This document shows, in pieces, positions 34,301 to 41,899 of a DNA stretch of 64,000 nucleotides. Position 1 is the stretch's first letter, and each line of letters opens with the position of its first letter. Where the stretch lies: the NCBI GenBank assembly GCA_026705345.1, contig JAPPAV010000073.1:22940-86939 (forward strand), read 5' to 3'. A program made the translations under genes and the position numbers. The stretch is from Gammaproteobacteria bacterium. GTDB lineage: Bacteria; Pseudomonadota; Gammaproteobacteria; Pseudomonadales; Azotimanducaceae. The notes beneath the pieces are model-generated. The model worked only from the letters and a program-made list of their open reading frames with translations, did not search any database and was not told the DNA's origin.

Positions 34301-36910
34301 GCGTCGGAAGTCACCGTGTCGGTACTCGCCGTCCGGGGACGGGCGGCCGGGACCAAGCCGCCGTGGTCGCGTCCCGGCGGCGAGGTATTCACCGAAGTGC
34401 ACGGCAAACTGGCGTCCTACCATTCCCTCGGTCCCGGTGGACCGGACGCCCGGCACGGCATCGTCTCGATTCGAATCGCCAACGACACCCACCGCCTGAC
34501 CGTCAACGTCGAGCCCGAACGGGCCACCTACGCCATCCGTGAAGACGTGCGCGTGGGCATCCGCGTAATGGACCCCGCCGGCGTTCCGGCGTCGAACGCC
34601 GAAGTCGCCCTCGTCGCGATCAACGAAGGCCTGGCCGATCTCTGGCCCAACCGGTCATGGGACATCCTGGACAAGATCCTGCGCCAGCCGTACTACGACG
34701 AATTGGTGACTACGAACGGACTCCGCGAACTCAGGCAGGCTTTGGCCGTGCGGTCCCTCGCCGGTGGAAGCGACCTCGGGGACTACCCGGCAGTACCTGA
34801 GCTACCTGACGATCTTGGCGATATGATCTTCGATCAAACCTTCCAGGTTGGCGTCAACGCCGAAGCCGCCCCTGACTCTGCGCCGGAGACGAATCTCCGC
34901 CATCGCCTGGAGGATCTCCTGCTCTGGCGCGGCCGCGTCGCCTTGGACAAGGACGGCGCGACCGAGGTGGTCATACCTCTCAACGACCTGGTGACGTCGT
35001 TCCGCATCGTCGCGATCGCCACGGCAGGCGCCGATCTCTTCGGGACCGGCGAAGCGACGATCCGCACCACGCGCGATCTCGTGCTCCAAGCCGGACTGCC
35101 GCCGAGGGTGCGCGAAGGGGACCGCTTCGACGCCACGTTCTCGGTGCGAAACGCCACCGGGGCCGAGCAAACGGTGGATGTCGTCGCCAAAGCCGAGGGC
35201 CTGCCGAAGCTCAGGCGACAATCGGTAGTGTTGCCCGCAGGCGTGTCCAAGGACGTGACTTGGCCCGTAGTCGTGCCAGCCGACGTCGATCACCTGGCGT
35301 GGGATGTGACCGCCGTCTCCGAAGCCGCCAGCGATCGTCTCGCCGCCCGACAGATGGTCGTTCCGCTCGTACCCGTCCGGGTTCAGCAAGCGACCCTCGG
35401 CCAACTCGGCTCGCCGTTGCAGTGGTCCGTCAAACCACCCCGGCGGGCGGAGCGAGGTCGGGGAGGCGCATCCGTATCGTTTCGCCCAACCATCCTCGGC
35501 GGCCTGGATACGATGCGGGAGGTGATGGCGCGCTACCGGTTTACCTGCCTGGAGCAGAAAGTCTCCGTCGCGGTCGCGCTGGGCGATCCAGCACGGTGGT
35601 CGGCGCTTATGGCCACCCTCGCGAACTCGATGGACCGAGACGGACTCTTGAGATTCTTTCCAACCGACCGACTTTACGGTTCGCCCGTCTTGACTGCCTA
35701 TGTCCTCGCCATTGCCGACGCTTCCGGCAGGAGCCTACCCGAGGCGTATCGCGGGCGGATGATCCGAGGTCTCGCCCGCTACCTCGAAGACGAGATCAAG
35801 CGCGACAACGATTTCCCCGGCACTACAGGGATCCTGGTCCGGCTCAGCGTACTCGCCGCGCTCGCGCGCCATGGCGCTGCCGACGCGGAACTGCTCGACG
35901 GCTTCGATCTCGACCTCGAACTGCTACCCACCTCGGCGCTGCTCGACTGGATCGACATCCTGGACCGGGTGGCGCCGGAACGGGCGCAACTGACCACGGC
36001 GAAGCGCCTGCTCCGGTCCCGTCTGAACCTTCAGGGCACGACCCTCGGCTTCTCGACCGAACACCGGGACCGGCTCTGGTGGCTGATGGTCTCAACCGAC
36101 GTCAACGCCGCCCGCGCCGTCGCGACATTCGTCGACGAGGACGATTGGCGCCCCGACATGCCACGCATGGTGCGGGGCTTGTTCGGACGTCAGGTTTACG
36201 GCCGCTGGGAGACCACCGTGGCGAACGCCTGGGGCGCCGTGGCCACGGCACGGTTCGCCGACGTGTTCGAGGCGGATCCGGTATCGGGGACGACCGTGGT
36301 GAACGCCGGTCAAGCGCAACACCGCTTTCAGTGGCCCGACGGCGATGCCGGAACCATCGGCGGCCTCCCTTCGCCAATCGAGATTCCCTGGTCCGGGGCG
36401 GAAACACTCGCGCTACGCCACGAAGGCAAGGGCGCGCCCTGGGCACTCGTTGAACTGCGTGCGGCCGTTCCCGTTCGCCGCGCCGTTCGTCGCGGCTACC
36501 GCATCACGCGAACCGTGAATCCGGTGGTGAACGAGGCGCCGCGCGGGTGGCATCGGGGCGAACTTGCCGAGGTGATTGTCGAGGTCGATGCCGATGCCGA
36601 CATGACCTGGGTCGTCATCGAAGACCCGCTTCCGCCCGGTGCCGTTGTCCTCGGCAGCGGTCTCGGCACCGACTCGTCGATCCTTGCCTCACGGATTCGT
36701 TGGAACGACCGTTGGCCCGTGTTCACGGAACGAGGCTTCGACAGCTACCGGGCCTACTACCGCTACGTACCCAAGGGCACCTTCACGCTGCGCTACAACG
36801 TCCGCTACAACACGGCAGGCACTTTCCAGCTGCCGCCCGCCCGCGTCGAGGCGATGTACGCGCCGGAGATGCATGCGCAACTGCCGGTCAAGCCCGTCAC
36901 GATTCGCTAG
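31337..36910 (+). CDS. Alpha-2-macroglobulin family protein, copy 3 (thioester intact)
   Basis: A 1857-aa paralogue. GTG 31337 is preceded by GGAGGGAA (31327-31334) and gives a signal peptide (PLLAVVALGANLVGAEA) before RIESFSPTGYTKDATQVAV; the frame continues upstream only because it runs antisense-free through the end of copy 2. Domain order is as in the other copies. The thioester motif is RYRFTCLEQKVSV, with Cys1404 and Gln1407, 210 residues after the start of the core domain exactly as in copy 2. The bait-like segment (about 1098-1193) is the longest of the three and rich in D, E and P. The ComF gene converges 4 bp downstream. No pbpC partner is present, unlike the enterobacterial yfhM-pbpC pair. 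Confidence 0.93.
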   Translation: MNRASSAARPPLLAVVALGANLVGAEARIESFSPTGYTKDATQVAVRFSEAMVALGDPEISDPFAIRCAVPGTGRWIDERNWVYDFDYDVPGAESCRFTLRRGVRSLAGERVAGPREHRFHTGGPSILRHAPDATIDERQVFLLALDADADPDSIRDHVGCRVEGRGNVGVALVEGEARTEILDALAKHSRYTLDGLIREAGKHLPPAESDAGRTRALQRIVALRCREDLPGGATVNLMWGSNVAAHNDVTGESDQILAFKVTAFRANVHYEYHDGVLPLPMYIWFSSPVAREFANRFRIVDSAGRTVPGQFQGDAEIRRIDFPGPFREDSDYRLELTGPIHDIDGRPLANASSFPRRLRTSRLPPGITFGGRLRVVEALDPIGVPVLVRRPSDPRIVVRRMRAEDDAELLAWLRRINAHMRDPARHAEGWPGADESIFEPDAPTEGFDLPLADFDAPFQIVPVPLPGSGFHVVEVALPWEQDVHGGRYVSAGVLATGLGVHFLHGRTSSIVWVTKLSDASPVPDAAIRITDPCSGRRLWLGRTNASGIATVAQSLPADEDCPDFRGAFLVSARTPTDFGYVIGDGRRYDGATALRVHTILDRSLFQPGQTVSMKHVLRQATPDGLALPPGLPAAMEVAIEHAGTGETHSETIDVDETGTALGTFQLPKEASLGYYTIEVRLGEQRRPSGQFRVENFKAQTMRATVDGPTRPLVRPASVPLTLSVKHLAGGGAALQEIDVRVHRYAPGHPGEPVTQVAAVTLDENGETAFVVEDLGRPDTHTIFVVEFDYADANGQIATASGHFELWPAALRLRIEGVTNAPSGARALRIAALDLDGQPLGGQEVQASLFSLVEERHQKRLPGGFRASSYVSDRKHEADCSGRTDTDGILECAIPPHLDGTVEVEAVALDEDGNAAKAKDWILPDSDFLETDEYKLHLPGERATIALDSPFANATALVSVHGHGVLDAFVTELDGPRAVVEIPIRHGYASEVTVSVLAVRGRAAGTKPPWSRPGGEVFTEVHGKLASYHSLGPGGPDARHGIVSIRIANDTHRLTVNVEPERATYAIREDVRVGIRVMDPAGVPASNAEVALVAINEGLADLWPNRSWDILDKILRQPYYDELVTTNGLRELRQALAVRSLAGGSDLGDYPAVPELPDDLGDMIFDQTFQVGVNAEAAPDSAPETNLRHRLEDLLLWRGRVALDKDGATEVVIPLNDLVTSFRIVAIATAGADLFGTGEATIRTTRDLVLQAGLPPRVREGDRFDATFSVRNATGAEQTVDVVAKAEGLPKLRRQSVVLPAGVSKDVTWPVVVPADVDHLAWDVTAVSEAASDRLAARQMVVPLVPVRVQQATLGQLGSPLQWSVKPPRRAERGRGGASVSFRPTILGGLDTMREVMARYRFTCLEQKVSVAVALGDPARWSALMATLANSMDRDGLLRFFPTDRLYGSPVLTAYVLAIADASGRSLPEAYRGRMIRGLARYLEDEIKRDNDFPGTTGILVRLSVLAALARHGAADAELLDGFDLDLELLPTSALLDWIDILDRVAPERAQLTTAKRLLRSRLNLQGTTLGFSTEHRDRLWWLMVSTDVNAARAVATFVDEDDWRPDMPRMVRGLFGRQVYGRWETTVANAWGAVATARFADVFEADPVSGTTVVNAGQAQHRFQWPDGDAGTIGGLPSPIEIPWSGAETLALRHEGKGAPWALVELRAAVPVRRAVRRGYRITRTVNPVVNEAPRGWHRGELAEVIVEVDADADMTWVVIEDPLPPGAVVLGSGLGTDSSILASRIRWNDRWPVFTERGFDSYRAYYRYVPKGTFTLRYNVRYNTAGTFQLPPARVEAMYAPEMHAQLPVKPVTIR

Positions 36911-36914
36911 CCAT

Positions 36915-37670
36915 TCACGCGACAAATCGGCCGTCGCGCACTGGCCCAGTCTTGGCGGCGACCCAGACATGGACTTCCTCGACGCCCGCGGCGCGCAACG
37001 TCTCGCTCGCAGCCCGCACCGTGGCACCGGTCGTCGTCACGTCGTCTACGAGCGCAACCCGCTTCGGCATGGTTTCAGCCGTCCTTGCGAAGACGCGCTC
37101 CCGCACCGTTCGGCGGACGTCAAACGCGCCACGCACGTTGCGCAAACGCGCGCTTCGCGGCAGCGTGCGCTGAGGCGGGCTATGGCGCGTGCGTACCAGC
37201 TTGCCCTTGAGCACCGGCCTATCGACCACTCGACCAACCACGGACGCCAGCAACTCCGCCTGGTTGTAGCCCCGCTGGCGGCGGCGGCGGCGCGTCAAGG
37301 GCATGGCGATCAACGCGTCCGGCAAGACATCGCGGCGATAGCGCGTCCGTATCGCCGGCCCCAGCAGGCCGCCGAGGATACGCGCTTCGCGCAGTCCGTT
37401 GCCGGATTTCAGCCCCTCGACCACGCGGCTGAGCGGCGCACCGTAGATGAACGGCGCCACAGTGATCGTCCACGGCGGCGGCGACACGATGCAGGCACCG
37501 CAGATCTCCGGCGATGCCGATCCCGGTGTAGCCGGCTCGGCGCACACCGGACAGGCTCGTTCGTTGTGTTCAAACGCGGCCTCGCATTCGGGGCAGAGAT
37601 CCACGTCGCATCGAGAGCGGCGTCGACACAGCACGCAGATGCCCGGGAAAAACCCCGCGAGGACATTCAT
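36915..37670 (-). CDS. ComF family phosphoribosyltransferase-like protein
   Basis: A 251-aa protein with two zinc-ribbon-like Cys pairs near the N-terminus (CVLCRR, LCPEC, CPVC, CGAC), a central DALIAMPLTRRRRRQRGYNQ segment typical of ComF, and the PRPP-binding loop VALVDDVTTTGATV. ATG 37670 overlaps the envC stop by 4 bp; the frame is open further up but only through envC. ComF proteins are needed for uptake of transforming DNA, probably in moving single strands through the inner membrane; many bacteria keep them without known competence. Confidence 0.9.
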   Translation of the reverse strand: MNVLAGFFPGICVLCRRRSRCDVDLCPECEAAFEHNERACPVCAEPATPGSASPEICGACIVSPPPWTITVAPFIYGAPLSRVVEGLKSGNGLREARILGGLLGPAIRTRYRRDVLPDALIAMPLTRRRRRQRGYNQAELLASVVGRVVDRPVLKGKLVRTRHSPPQRTLPRSARLRNVRGAFDVRRTVRERVFARTAETMPKRVALVDDVTTTGATVRAASETLRAAGVEEVHVWVAAKTGPVRDGRFVA

Positions 37671-38857
37671 CGGCCTGTGTCCTTGCGCGCGTCGGATCGA
37701 AGCCAAGTCAACGGGTCTTTCGGCTCCTCCTTGTAGCGCATCTCGAAGTACAGCCCGACCTCCGTTTCGCCACCGCTCTGGCCCACTGTCGCGATGACTT
37801 CATTCAACTCGACCGGATCCCCGCGGCGCTTGTAGATGGCGTCGACCGAACCGTAGAGCGACATCCAGCCGTCGCCGTGGTCGATGATCGCCAACATCCC
37901 GAAGCCGCGCAGCCAATCCGCAAGGACGACGACCCCTGGAGCGACGGCCCGAACGTCGCTTCCCGCCGCCGCTTCGAACATCACGCCCTCCCAGCGCAGT
38001 CGCCCCCCGGCGCGGGGTTCCCCGAACCGTCGAACAAGCCGCCCCTGCACAGGCCAGGCCAAGCCGTCCCCTCGTGCGGCAACGTCGAGCCCGCCTTGGG
38101 CCCGACGGCTAGCACGAGCGAGTTCGGCAACTAACGATTCGAGGCGGTTGCGGTCGCGCGTCAGCCGATCCCGCTCTTCGGTTCTCTTGGCAAGTTCCGC
38201 GTTCAGGTCGCTGATGAGGCCCTGGCGCTTGCCGCGATCGCTGATCAACCGAGCCCGGTCGGCATTGACCGACTCGCGCGACGATTCCAGCGAGACCCGC
38301 TGCCTGTCCTGTTCGCGTTGGTTCCGCTCAAGTTCCTCGAGGGTCTGGCGCAACTCGTCCACCTGGACGGTACGTGCCTTCGCGAAGGCGGCGTGATAGC
38401 GGACCATTCGGTCGTGCGCCCGGGGTTCCTCCAAGTTGAGCAGGGTCTGCAACGGATCGCGTTCCTTGAAACGCCACGCGTCGCGCAGGTGATCCGCAAC
38501 CTTCCCGGCCTGTCGACGACGGGCTTGTTCCAGTCGTTCCCGTTCGATGCCGAGGTTTCGAAGTCCGGCACGGCCGTCTTCGATTCGCTCGTCCAGTTCG
38601 CGGATTCGCGACTTGGCAGCCGCGACGCGACGATCCGCTGCGGCGACTTCGCGCTGACCCTTGGCGATACGTTCACCGGCTTCGTCGAGCCACGCGTCGA
38701 GCGCGTTCAGACGCGTGAGTACTTGGTCCAACTCGCGCTCGGCATCCGTCGCGCCAGGCGACGGACCTTCGCCAGCATCGGCGAGGCCAGCGCCGAGAAC
38801 CATTAGGCTTGCGAACGCCACGCGGCGATCCACCACCAGTCGCACCACACTTCCCAT
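37667..38857 (-). CDS. envC: Murein hydrolase activator EnvC
   Basis: A 396-aa exported protein: signal peptide (VAFASLMVLGAGLADA), a long coiled coil (about 35-260, rich in E, R, Q) and a C-terminal LytM/M23 domain with GDGLAWPVQGRLVRRFGEP, VRAVAPGVVVLADWLRGFG and IIDHGDGWMSLYG. The zinc ligands of active M23 peptidases are incomplete, as in EnvC, which activates the amidases AmiA and AmiB at the septum rather than cutting peptidoglycan itself. It follows gpmI directly, as in E. coli. Confidence 0.9.
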   Translation of the reverse strand: MGSVVRLVVDRRVAFASLMVLGAGLADAGEGPSPGATDAERELDQVLTRLNALDAWLDEAGERIAKGQREVAAADRRVAAAKSRIRELDERIEDGRAGLRNLGIERERLEQARRRQAGKVADHLRDAWRFKERDPLQTLLNLEEPRAHDRMVRYHAAFAKARTVQVDELRQTLEELERNQREQDRQRVSLESSRESVNADRARLISDRGKRQGLISDLNAELAKRTEERDRLTRDRNRLESLVAELARASRRAQGGLDVAARGDGLAWPVQGRLVRRFGEPRAGGRLRWEGVMFEAAAGSDVRAVAPGVVVLADWLRGFGMLAIIDHGDGWMSLYGSVDAIYKRRGDPVELNEVIATVGQSGGETEVGLYFEMRYKEEPKDPLTWLRSDARKDTGR

Positions 38858-38858
38858 C

Positions 38859-40421
38859 TCACCTTACCGCGGCGACCGCGCTGTCGAGGGTCGCATCAAC
38901 CAAGGAACGCCCCGTCATTGCCGCCGGGCACCGCTTGTCCATCAGCTCAAGCAGAGTGGGTGCGACATCCGCCAGCGTACCCCCGTCGACGAAGCGAAGG
39001 GTGCGTGGACCGGCGTAGACGAGCGGGACCGGTCCCGACGTATGAGCGGTATGGGGCTGATTCGTGTCCCGATCGAGTAGACGTTCGACGTTGCCGTGAT
39101 CGGCGGTGACGAGACACTGCGAGGCCGTTCGCTGAATCGCTTCGAGGATCCTTGCCAAGCATTCGTCGATTACCTCGACGGCGGCTACCGCTGCATCGAA
39201 GACGCCCGTGTGTCCGACCATGTCGCCGTTGGCGAAGTTGCAGACGATGGCGTCGTAGCGCCCGCTATCGATGGCATCCACCAGCCGGTCGGTGACCTCC
39301 CGGGCGCTCATCGCGGGTGCCAGGTCGTAGGTTGCCACTTTCGGCGAGGGAACGAGTATCCGGTCCTCGCCGGGAAAGGGCTGCTCCCGTCCGCCGGAGA
39401 AGAAATAGGTCACATGGGCGTACTTTTCGGTCTCGGCAATGCGCAATTGGGACAAGCCGGCCACCGCCCAACATTCGCCCACGGTGTCGTTCAAGTCGAC
39501 GGGCGCGAATGCCACGGGCAGTTCGATGTCTTCCGCATAGCGCGTCAGGGTTGCGAACAGGGCGAACGCCGGTCTTCCCGGGCGCTCGAATTCGTCGAAG
39601 TCGTCGGCCGTCAATGCGCGGACGAGTTGCCTGGCGCGGTCGGCACGGAAGTTCATGAACATCCCGACATCCCCGTCCTCGATCCGCAATGGCGGCGCGT
39701 CGGCGGCACGAATCGCGGTGGGTTGCACGAATTCGTCGGTTTCGCCCCGGGCGTAGGCCGCCTCGAGGGCCTCAGTGGGCGACACGAAACGATAGGGGGC
39801 GTCGCCCTTCGCCACGAGGTCGTAGGCGCGTTCCGTGCGTTCCCAACGGGCGTCCCGATCCATGCCGAAGTAGCGTCCCGTGATCGACGCCACCAGGCCG
39901 GGGAAGCGTTCCTCGAAGCTCGCGAGCGTCGTCATCGCGCTCTTGGGCGGTACGTCGCGACCGTCGAGAAAGGCGTGCAGGCGGGTCCTAGCACCACGCT
40001 TGCGCGACAGGTCGACGACGCGAGCGAGGTGATGCTCGTGGCTGTGCACGCCGCCCGGCGACAACAAGCCGAATACGTGCAGGGTGCTGCCGTACTCCAC
40101 CGTCGCCGCTATCGCGTCCTTGATGACGGGATTGTCGGCGAAAGAGCCATCGGCGATGGTTCGGTCGATACGCGTCAAGTCCTGGTAGACGGTACGGCCC
40201 GCACCGAGGTGCATGTGACCGACTTCCGAGTTGCCCATCTGGCCGTCGGGCAAACCGACCGATGATCCCGATGCGGACAGCGTCGTTCTTGGCCCTTTCC
40301 CCCAAAGCCGGTCCCAAGTGGGCGTACGGGCACGATGGATCGCGTCGTCCTCGCGGCCGCTACTCACCCCCCAGCCATCGAGCACGACCAGCAGTGTGGT
40401 TGGCGGGTTCGACATTGCCAT
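38859..40421 (-). CDS. gpmI: 2,3-bisphosphoglycerate-independent phosphoglycerate mutase
   Basis: A 520-aa Mn2+-dependent glycolytic enzyme converting 3- to 2-phosphoglycerate. The metal site starts with LLVVLDGWGVS; the nucleophilic Ser is in DGQMGNSEVGHMHLGAGR; further motifs are HLARVVDLSRKRGA, FLDGRDVPPKSA, FMNFRADRARQL, and the final metal-binding ADHGNVERLLD and HTAHTSGPVPLVY. Length and motifs match GpmI/GpmM throughout. Start ATG 40421, or ATG 40415 two codons later. It is the first gene of gpmI-envC-comF and diverges from the rhodanese-secB operon. Confidence 0.95.
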   Translation of the reverse strand: MAMSNPPTTLLVVLDGWGVSSGREDDAIHRARTPTWDRLWGKGPRTTLSASGSSVGLPDGQMGNSEVGHMHLGAGRTVYQDLTRIDRTIADGSFADNPVIKDAIAATVEYGSTLHVFGLLSPGGVHSHEHHLARVVDLSRKRGARTRLHAFLDGRDVPPKSAMTTLASFEERFPGLVASITGRYFGMDRDARWERTERAYDLVAKGDAPYRFVSPTEALEAAYARGETDEFVQPTAIRAADAPPLRIEDGDVGMFMNFRADRARQLVRALTADDFDEFERPGRPAFALFATLTRYAEDIELPVAFAPVDLNDTVGECWAVAGLSQLRIAETEKYAHVTYFFSGGREQPFPGEDRILVPSPKVATYDLAPAMSAREVTDRLVDAIDSGRYDAIVCNFANGDMVGHTGVFDAAVAAVEVIDECLARILEAIQRTASQCLVTADHGNVERLLDRDTNQPHTAHTSGPVPLVYAGPRTLRFVDGGTLADVAPTLLELMDKRCPAAMTGRSLVDATLDSAVAAVR

Positions 40422-40524
40422 CCTTGAATTGGGGATCCTTGCGCTGCGTAGGCGATTCTAGCCGACGCGGACCGGCCCATGAATAAAACACGAGCCACGC
40501 AAGTGAGCGCGGACCCGGAGCGGC

Positions 40525-40530
40525 TATAAT
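40525..40530 (+). promoter_or_regulatory. TATAAT -10 element before the rhodanese gene
   Basis: A perfect TATAAT lies 9 bp before the ATG at 40540 in the divergent gpmI/rhodanese spacer. No good TTGACA is found 16-18 bp upstream. If used, the transcript would begin only a few bases before the start codon, giving a nearly leaderless mRNA. Confidence 0.4.
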
Positions 40531-40539
40531 CCATGGTGC

Positions 40540-40956
40540 ATGGACCAACTGTTCGAATTCATCGTCAACCGCTGGTACCTGGTCGGTGGATTTCTCATCG
40601 TCCTCATCCTCTTCGTGCGCAACGAAGTGGCCCGGGGTGGGCGTTCCGTCTCACCCCAGGAACTCGTCAACCTGGTCAACCGGGACCGAGCCGTCGTGAT
40701 CGACGTGCGCGACGCCAACGAGTATTCCCAAGGCCATATCGTCGACGCGGTGAACGTCCCCCACACGTCCCTGTCAACGCGGCTCTCCGAACTGGAGAAG
40801 TACAAGTCGAGACCCATCGTGGTGGCCTGCAAGATGGGCCAACACGCCGGTGCGGCGGGGACTACCCTGCGCAAGGCCGGTTTCGACAACGTCTCCCGAT
40901 TGAAAGGCGGGGTCACGGAGTGGCTGAACCAGAACCTTCCGATGGTCAAAGGCTGA
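40540..40956 (+). CDS. Membrane-anchored rhodanese-like protein (YibN type)
   Basis: A 138-aa protein with one N-terminal membrane segment (RWYLVGGFLIVLILFV) followed by a cytoplasmic rhodanese domain: SPQELVNLVNRDRAVVIDVR, DANEYSQGHIVDAVNVPH, and the active-site loop VVACKMGQHAGAAG with the catalytic Cys. This is the YibN arrangement, and as in E. coli it lies divergent from gpmI-envC and upstream of secB, although grxC is missing here. It probably carries sulfane sulfur; YibN has also been linked to the Sec machinery. Confidence 0.88.
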   Translation: MDQLFEFIVNRWYLVGGFLIVLILFVRNEVARGGRSVSPQELVNLVNRDRAVVIDVRDANEYSQGHIVDAVNVPHTSLSTRLSELEKYKSRPIVVACKMGQHAGAAGTTLRKAGFDNVSRLKGGVTEWLNQNLPMVKG

Positions 40957-41429
40957 TGTCCGACGAGCAATCCGGTCCCCATCTCGCCATCGAGCGCATC
41001 TACCTGCGCGATGCGTCCTTCGAGTCGCCCGGGGCGCCCGCCGTATTCGACTTGACGTGGACGCCGCAGGTGCAGGTCGACATCAATAGCCGGAGCAACC
41101 GACTCGACGAGGTACGCCACGAGGTCGTATTGACGCTGACGCTCAAGGCGCTGATCGAGGACGAGGTGGCGATGATCGTCGAGCTCCAACAGGCCGGCGT
41201 GTTCAGGCTCGAAGGCATGGACGACGACATCCGCCATCAGGCCCTTGCCGTGGCTTGCCCGAACGTACTCTTCCCCTATGCACGTGAAGCCGTGGACGGA
41301 CTGGTCACGAAAGGCGCATTTCCGCCCTTCATGCTGGCTCCGATCAGCTTCGAGGCACTCTATGCGGAGGCGAAACGACGCCAGGCAGCGCAGCAACCCG
41401 TTCAGGACGGCGACGGCGTCGTCAACTGA
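40956..41429 (+). CDS. secB: Protein-export chaperone SecB
   Basis: A 157-aa tetrameric export chaperone. The family core is clear: HLAIERIYLRDASFESPGAP, VQVDINSRSNRL, EVVLTLTL, the segment VELQQAGVFRLEGMDDD, and the end of the fold ACPNVLFPYAREAVDGLVTK, then GAFPPFMLAPISFEALY. ATG 40956 shares one base with the rhodanese stop (TGATG), which indicates translational coupling. SecB keeps preproteins unfolded and hands them to SecA. Its 3' end overlaps the converging trmL gene by 8 bp. Confidence 0.96.
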   Translation: MSDEQSGPHLAIERIYLRDASFESPGAPAVFDLTWTPQVQVDINSRSNRLDEVRHEVVLTLTLKALIEDEVAMIVELQQAGVFRLEGMDDDIRHQALAVACPNVLFPYAREAVDGLVTKGAFPPFMLAPISFEALYAEAKRRQAAQQPVQDGDGVVN

Positions 41430-41892
41430 AATCCTGCTGGCGCCAGGCCTCGTATAGCGCGATCGATACGGCGTTGCCGAGGTTCAGGCTCGGTGCGCGC
41501 TTCGCATCCGGGTGCCGATGCATCGGTATGCGCAGGCGGTGATCGATGGGCAACGCCTCGAGGATCGCCTCCGGTAGACCGCGGGTCTCCGGGCCGAAGA
41601 GCAGTACGTCGTCCGCTCGGTAGCAAACGGTATCGTAGCGCCGCGTCGCACGGGTCGAGAAAGCCAACAATCGTCGTTGGCCGACGGCTGCCCGGAAGGT
41701 CGGAAAGTCCGGGTACACGGTTGTCGTTGCCAGTGCGCGGTAGTCCAATCCCGCCCGGCGAAGCCGCACGTCGGTCAACTCGAATCCCAACGGCTCGATC
41801 AGGGCAAGGTGGGCGCCGGTATTCGCCGCTAGACGAATGATGTTGCCGGTATTCGGCGGAATCTCCGGCTCGAACAGCGCGACGGTGAGCAT
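41422..41892 (-). CDS. trmL: tRNA (cytidine/uridine-34-2'-O)-methyltransferase
   Basis: A 156-aa SPOUT-fold methyltransferase. It shows VALFEPEIPPNTGNIIRLAA at the N-terminus, HLALIEPLGFEL, LDYRALA, LLFGPETRGLPEAILE for the S-adenosylmethionine knot, and the final knot LRIPMHRHPDAKRAPSLNLG with NAVSIALYEAW. These are TrmL signatures; the Lys-Arg-Ala around the last motif is a small departure from the usual sequence. It methylates the wobble nucleotide of some leucine tRNAs. It follows ntrC by 7 bp. Confidence 0.93.
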   Translation of the reverse strand: MLTVALFEPEIPPNTGNIIRLAANTGAHLALIEPLGFELTDVRLRRAGLDYRALATTTVYPDFPTFRAAVGQRRLLAFSTRATRRYDTVCYRADDVLLFGPETRGLPEAILEALPIDHRLRIPMHRHPDAKRAPSLNLGNAVSIALYEAWRQQDFS

Positions 41893-41899
41893 CTCTCGA

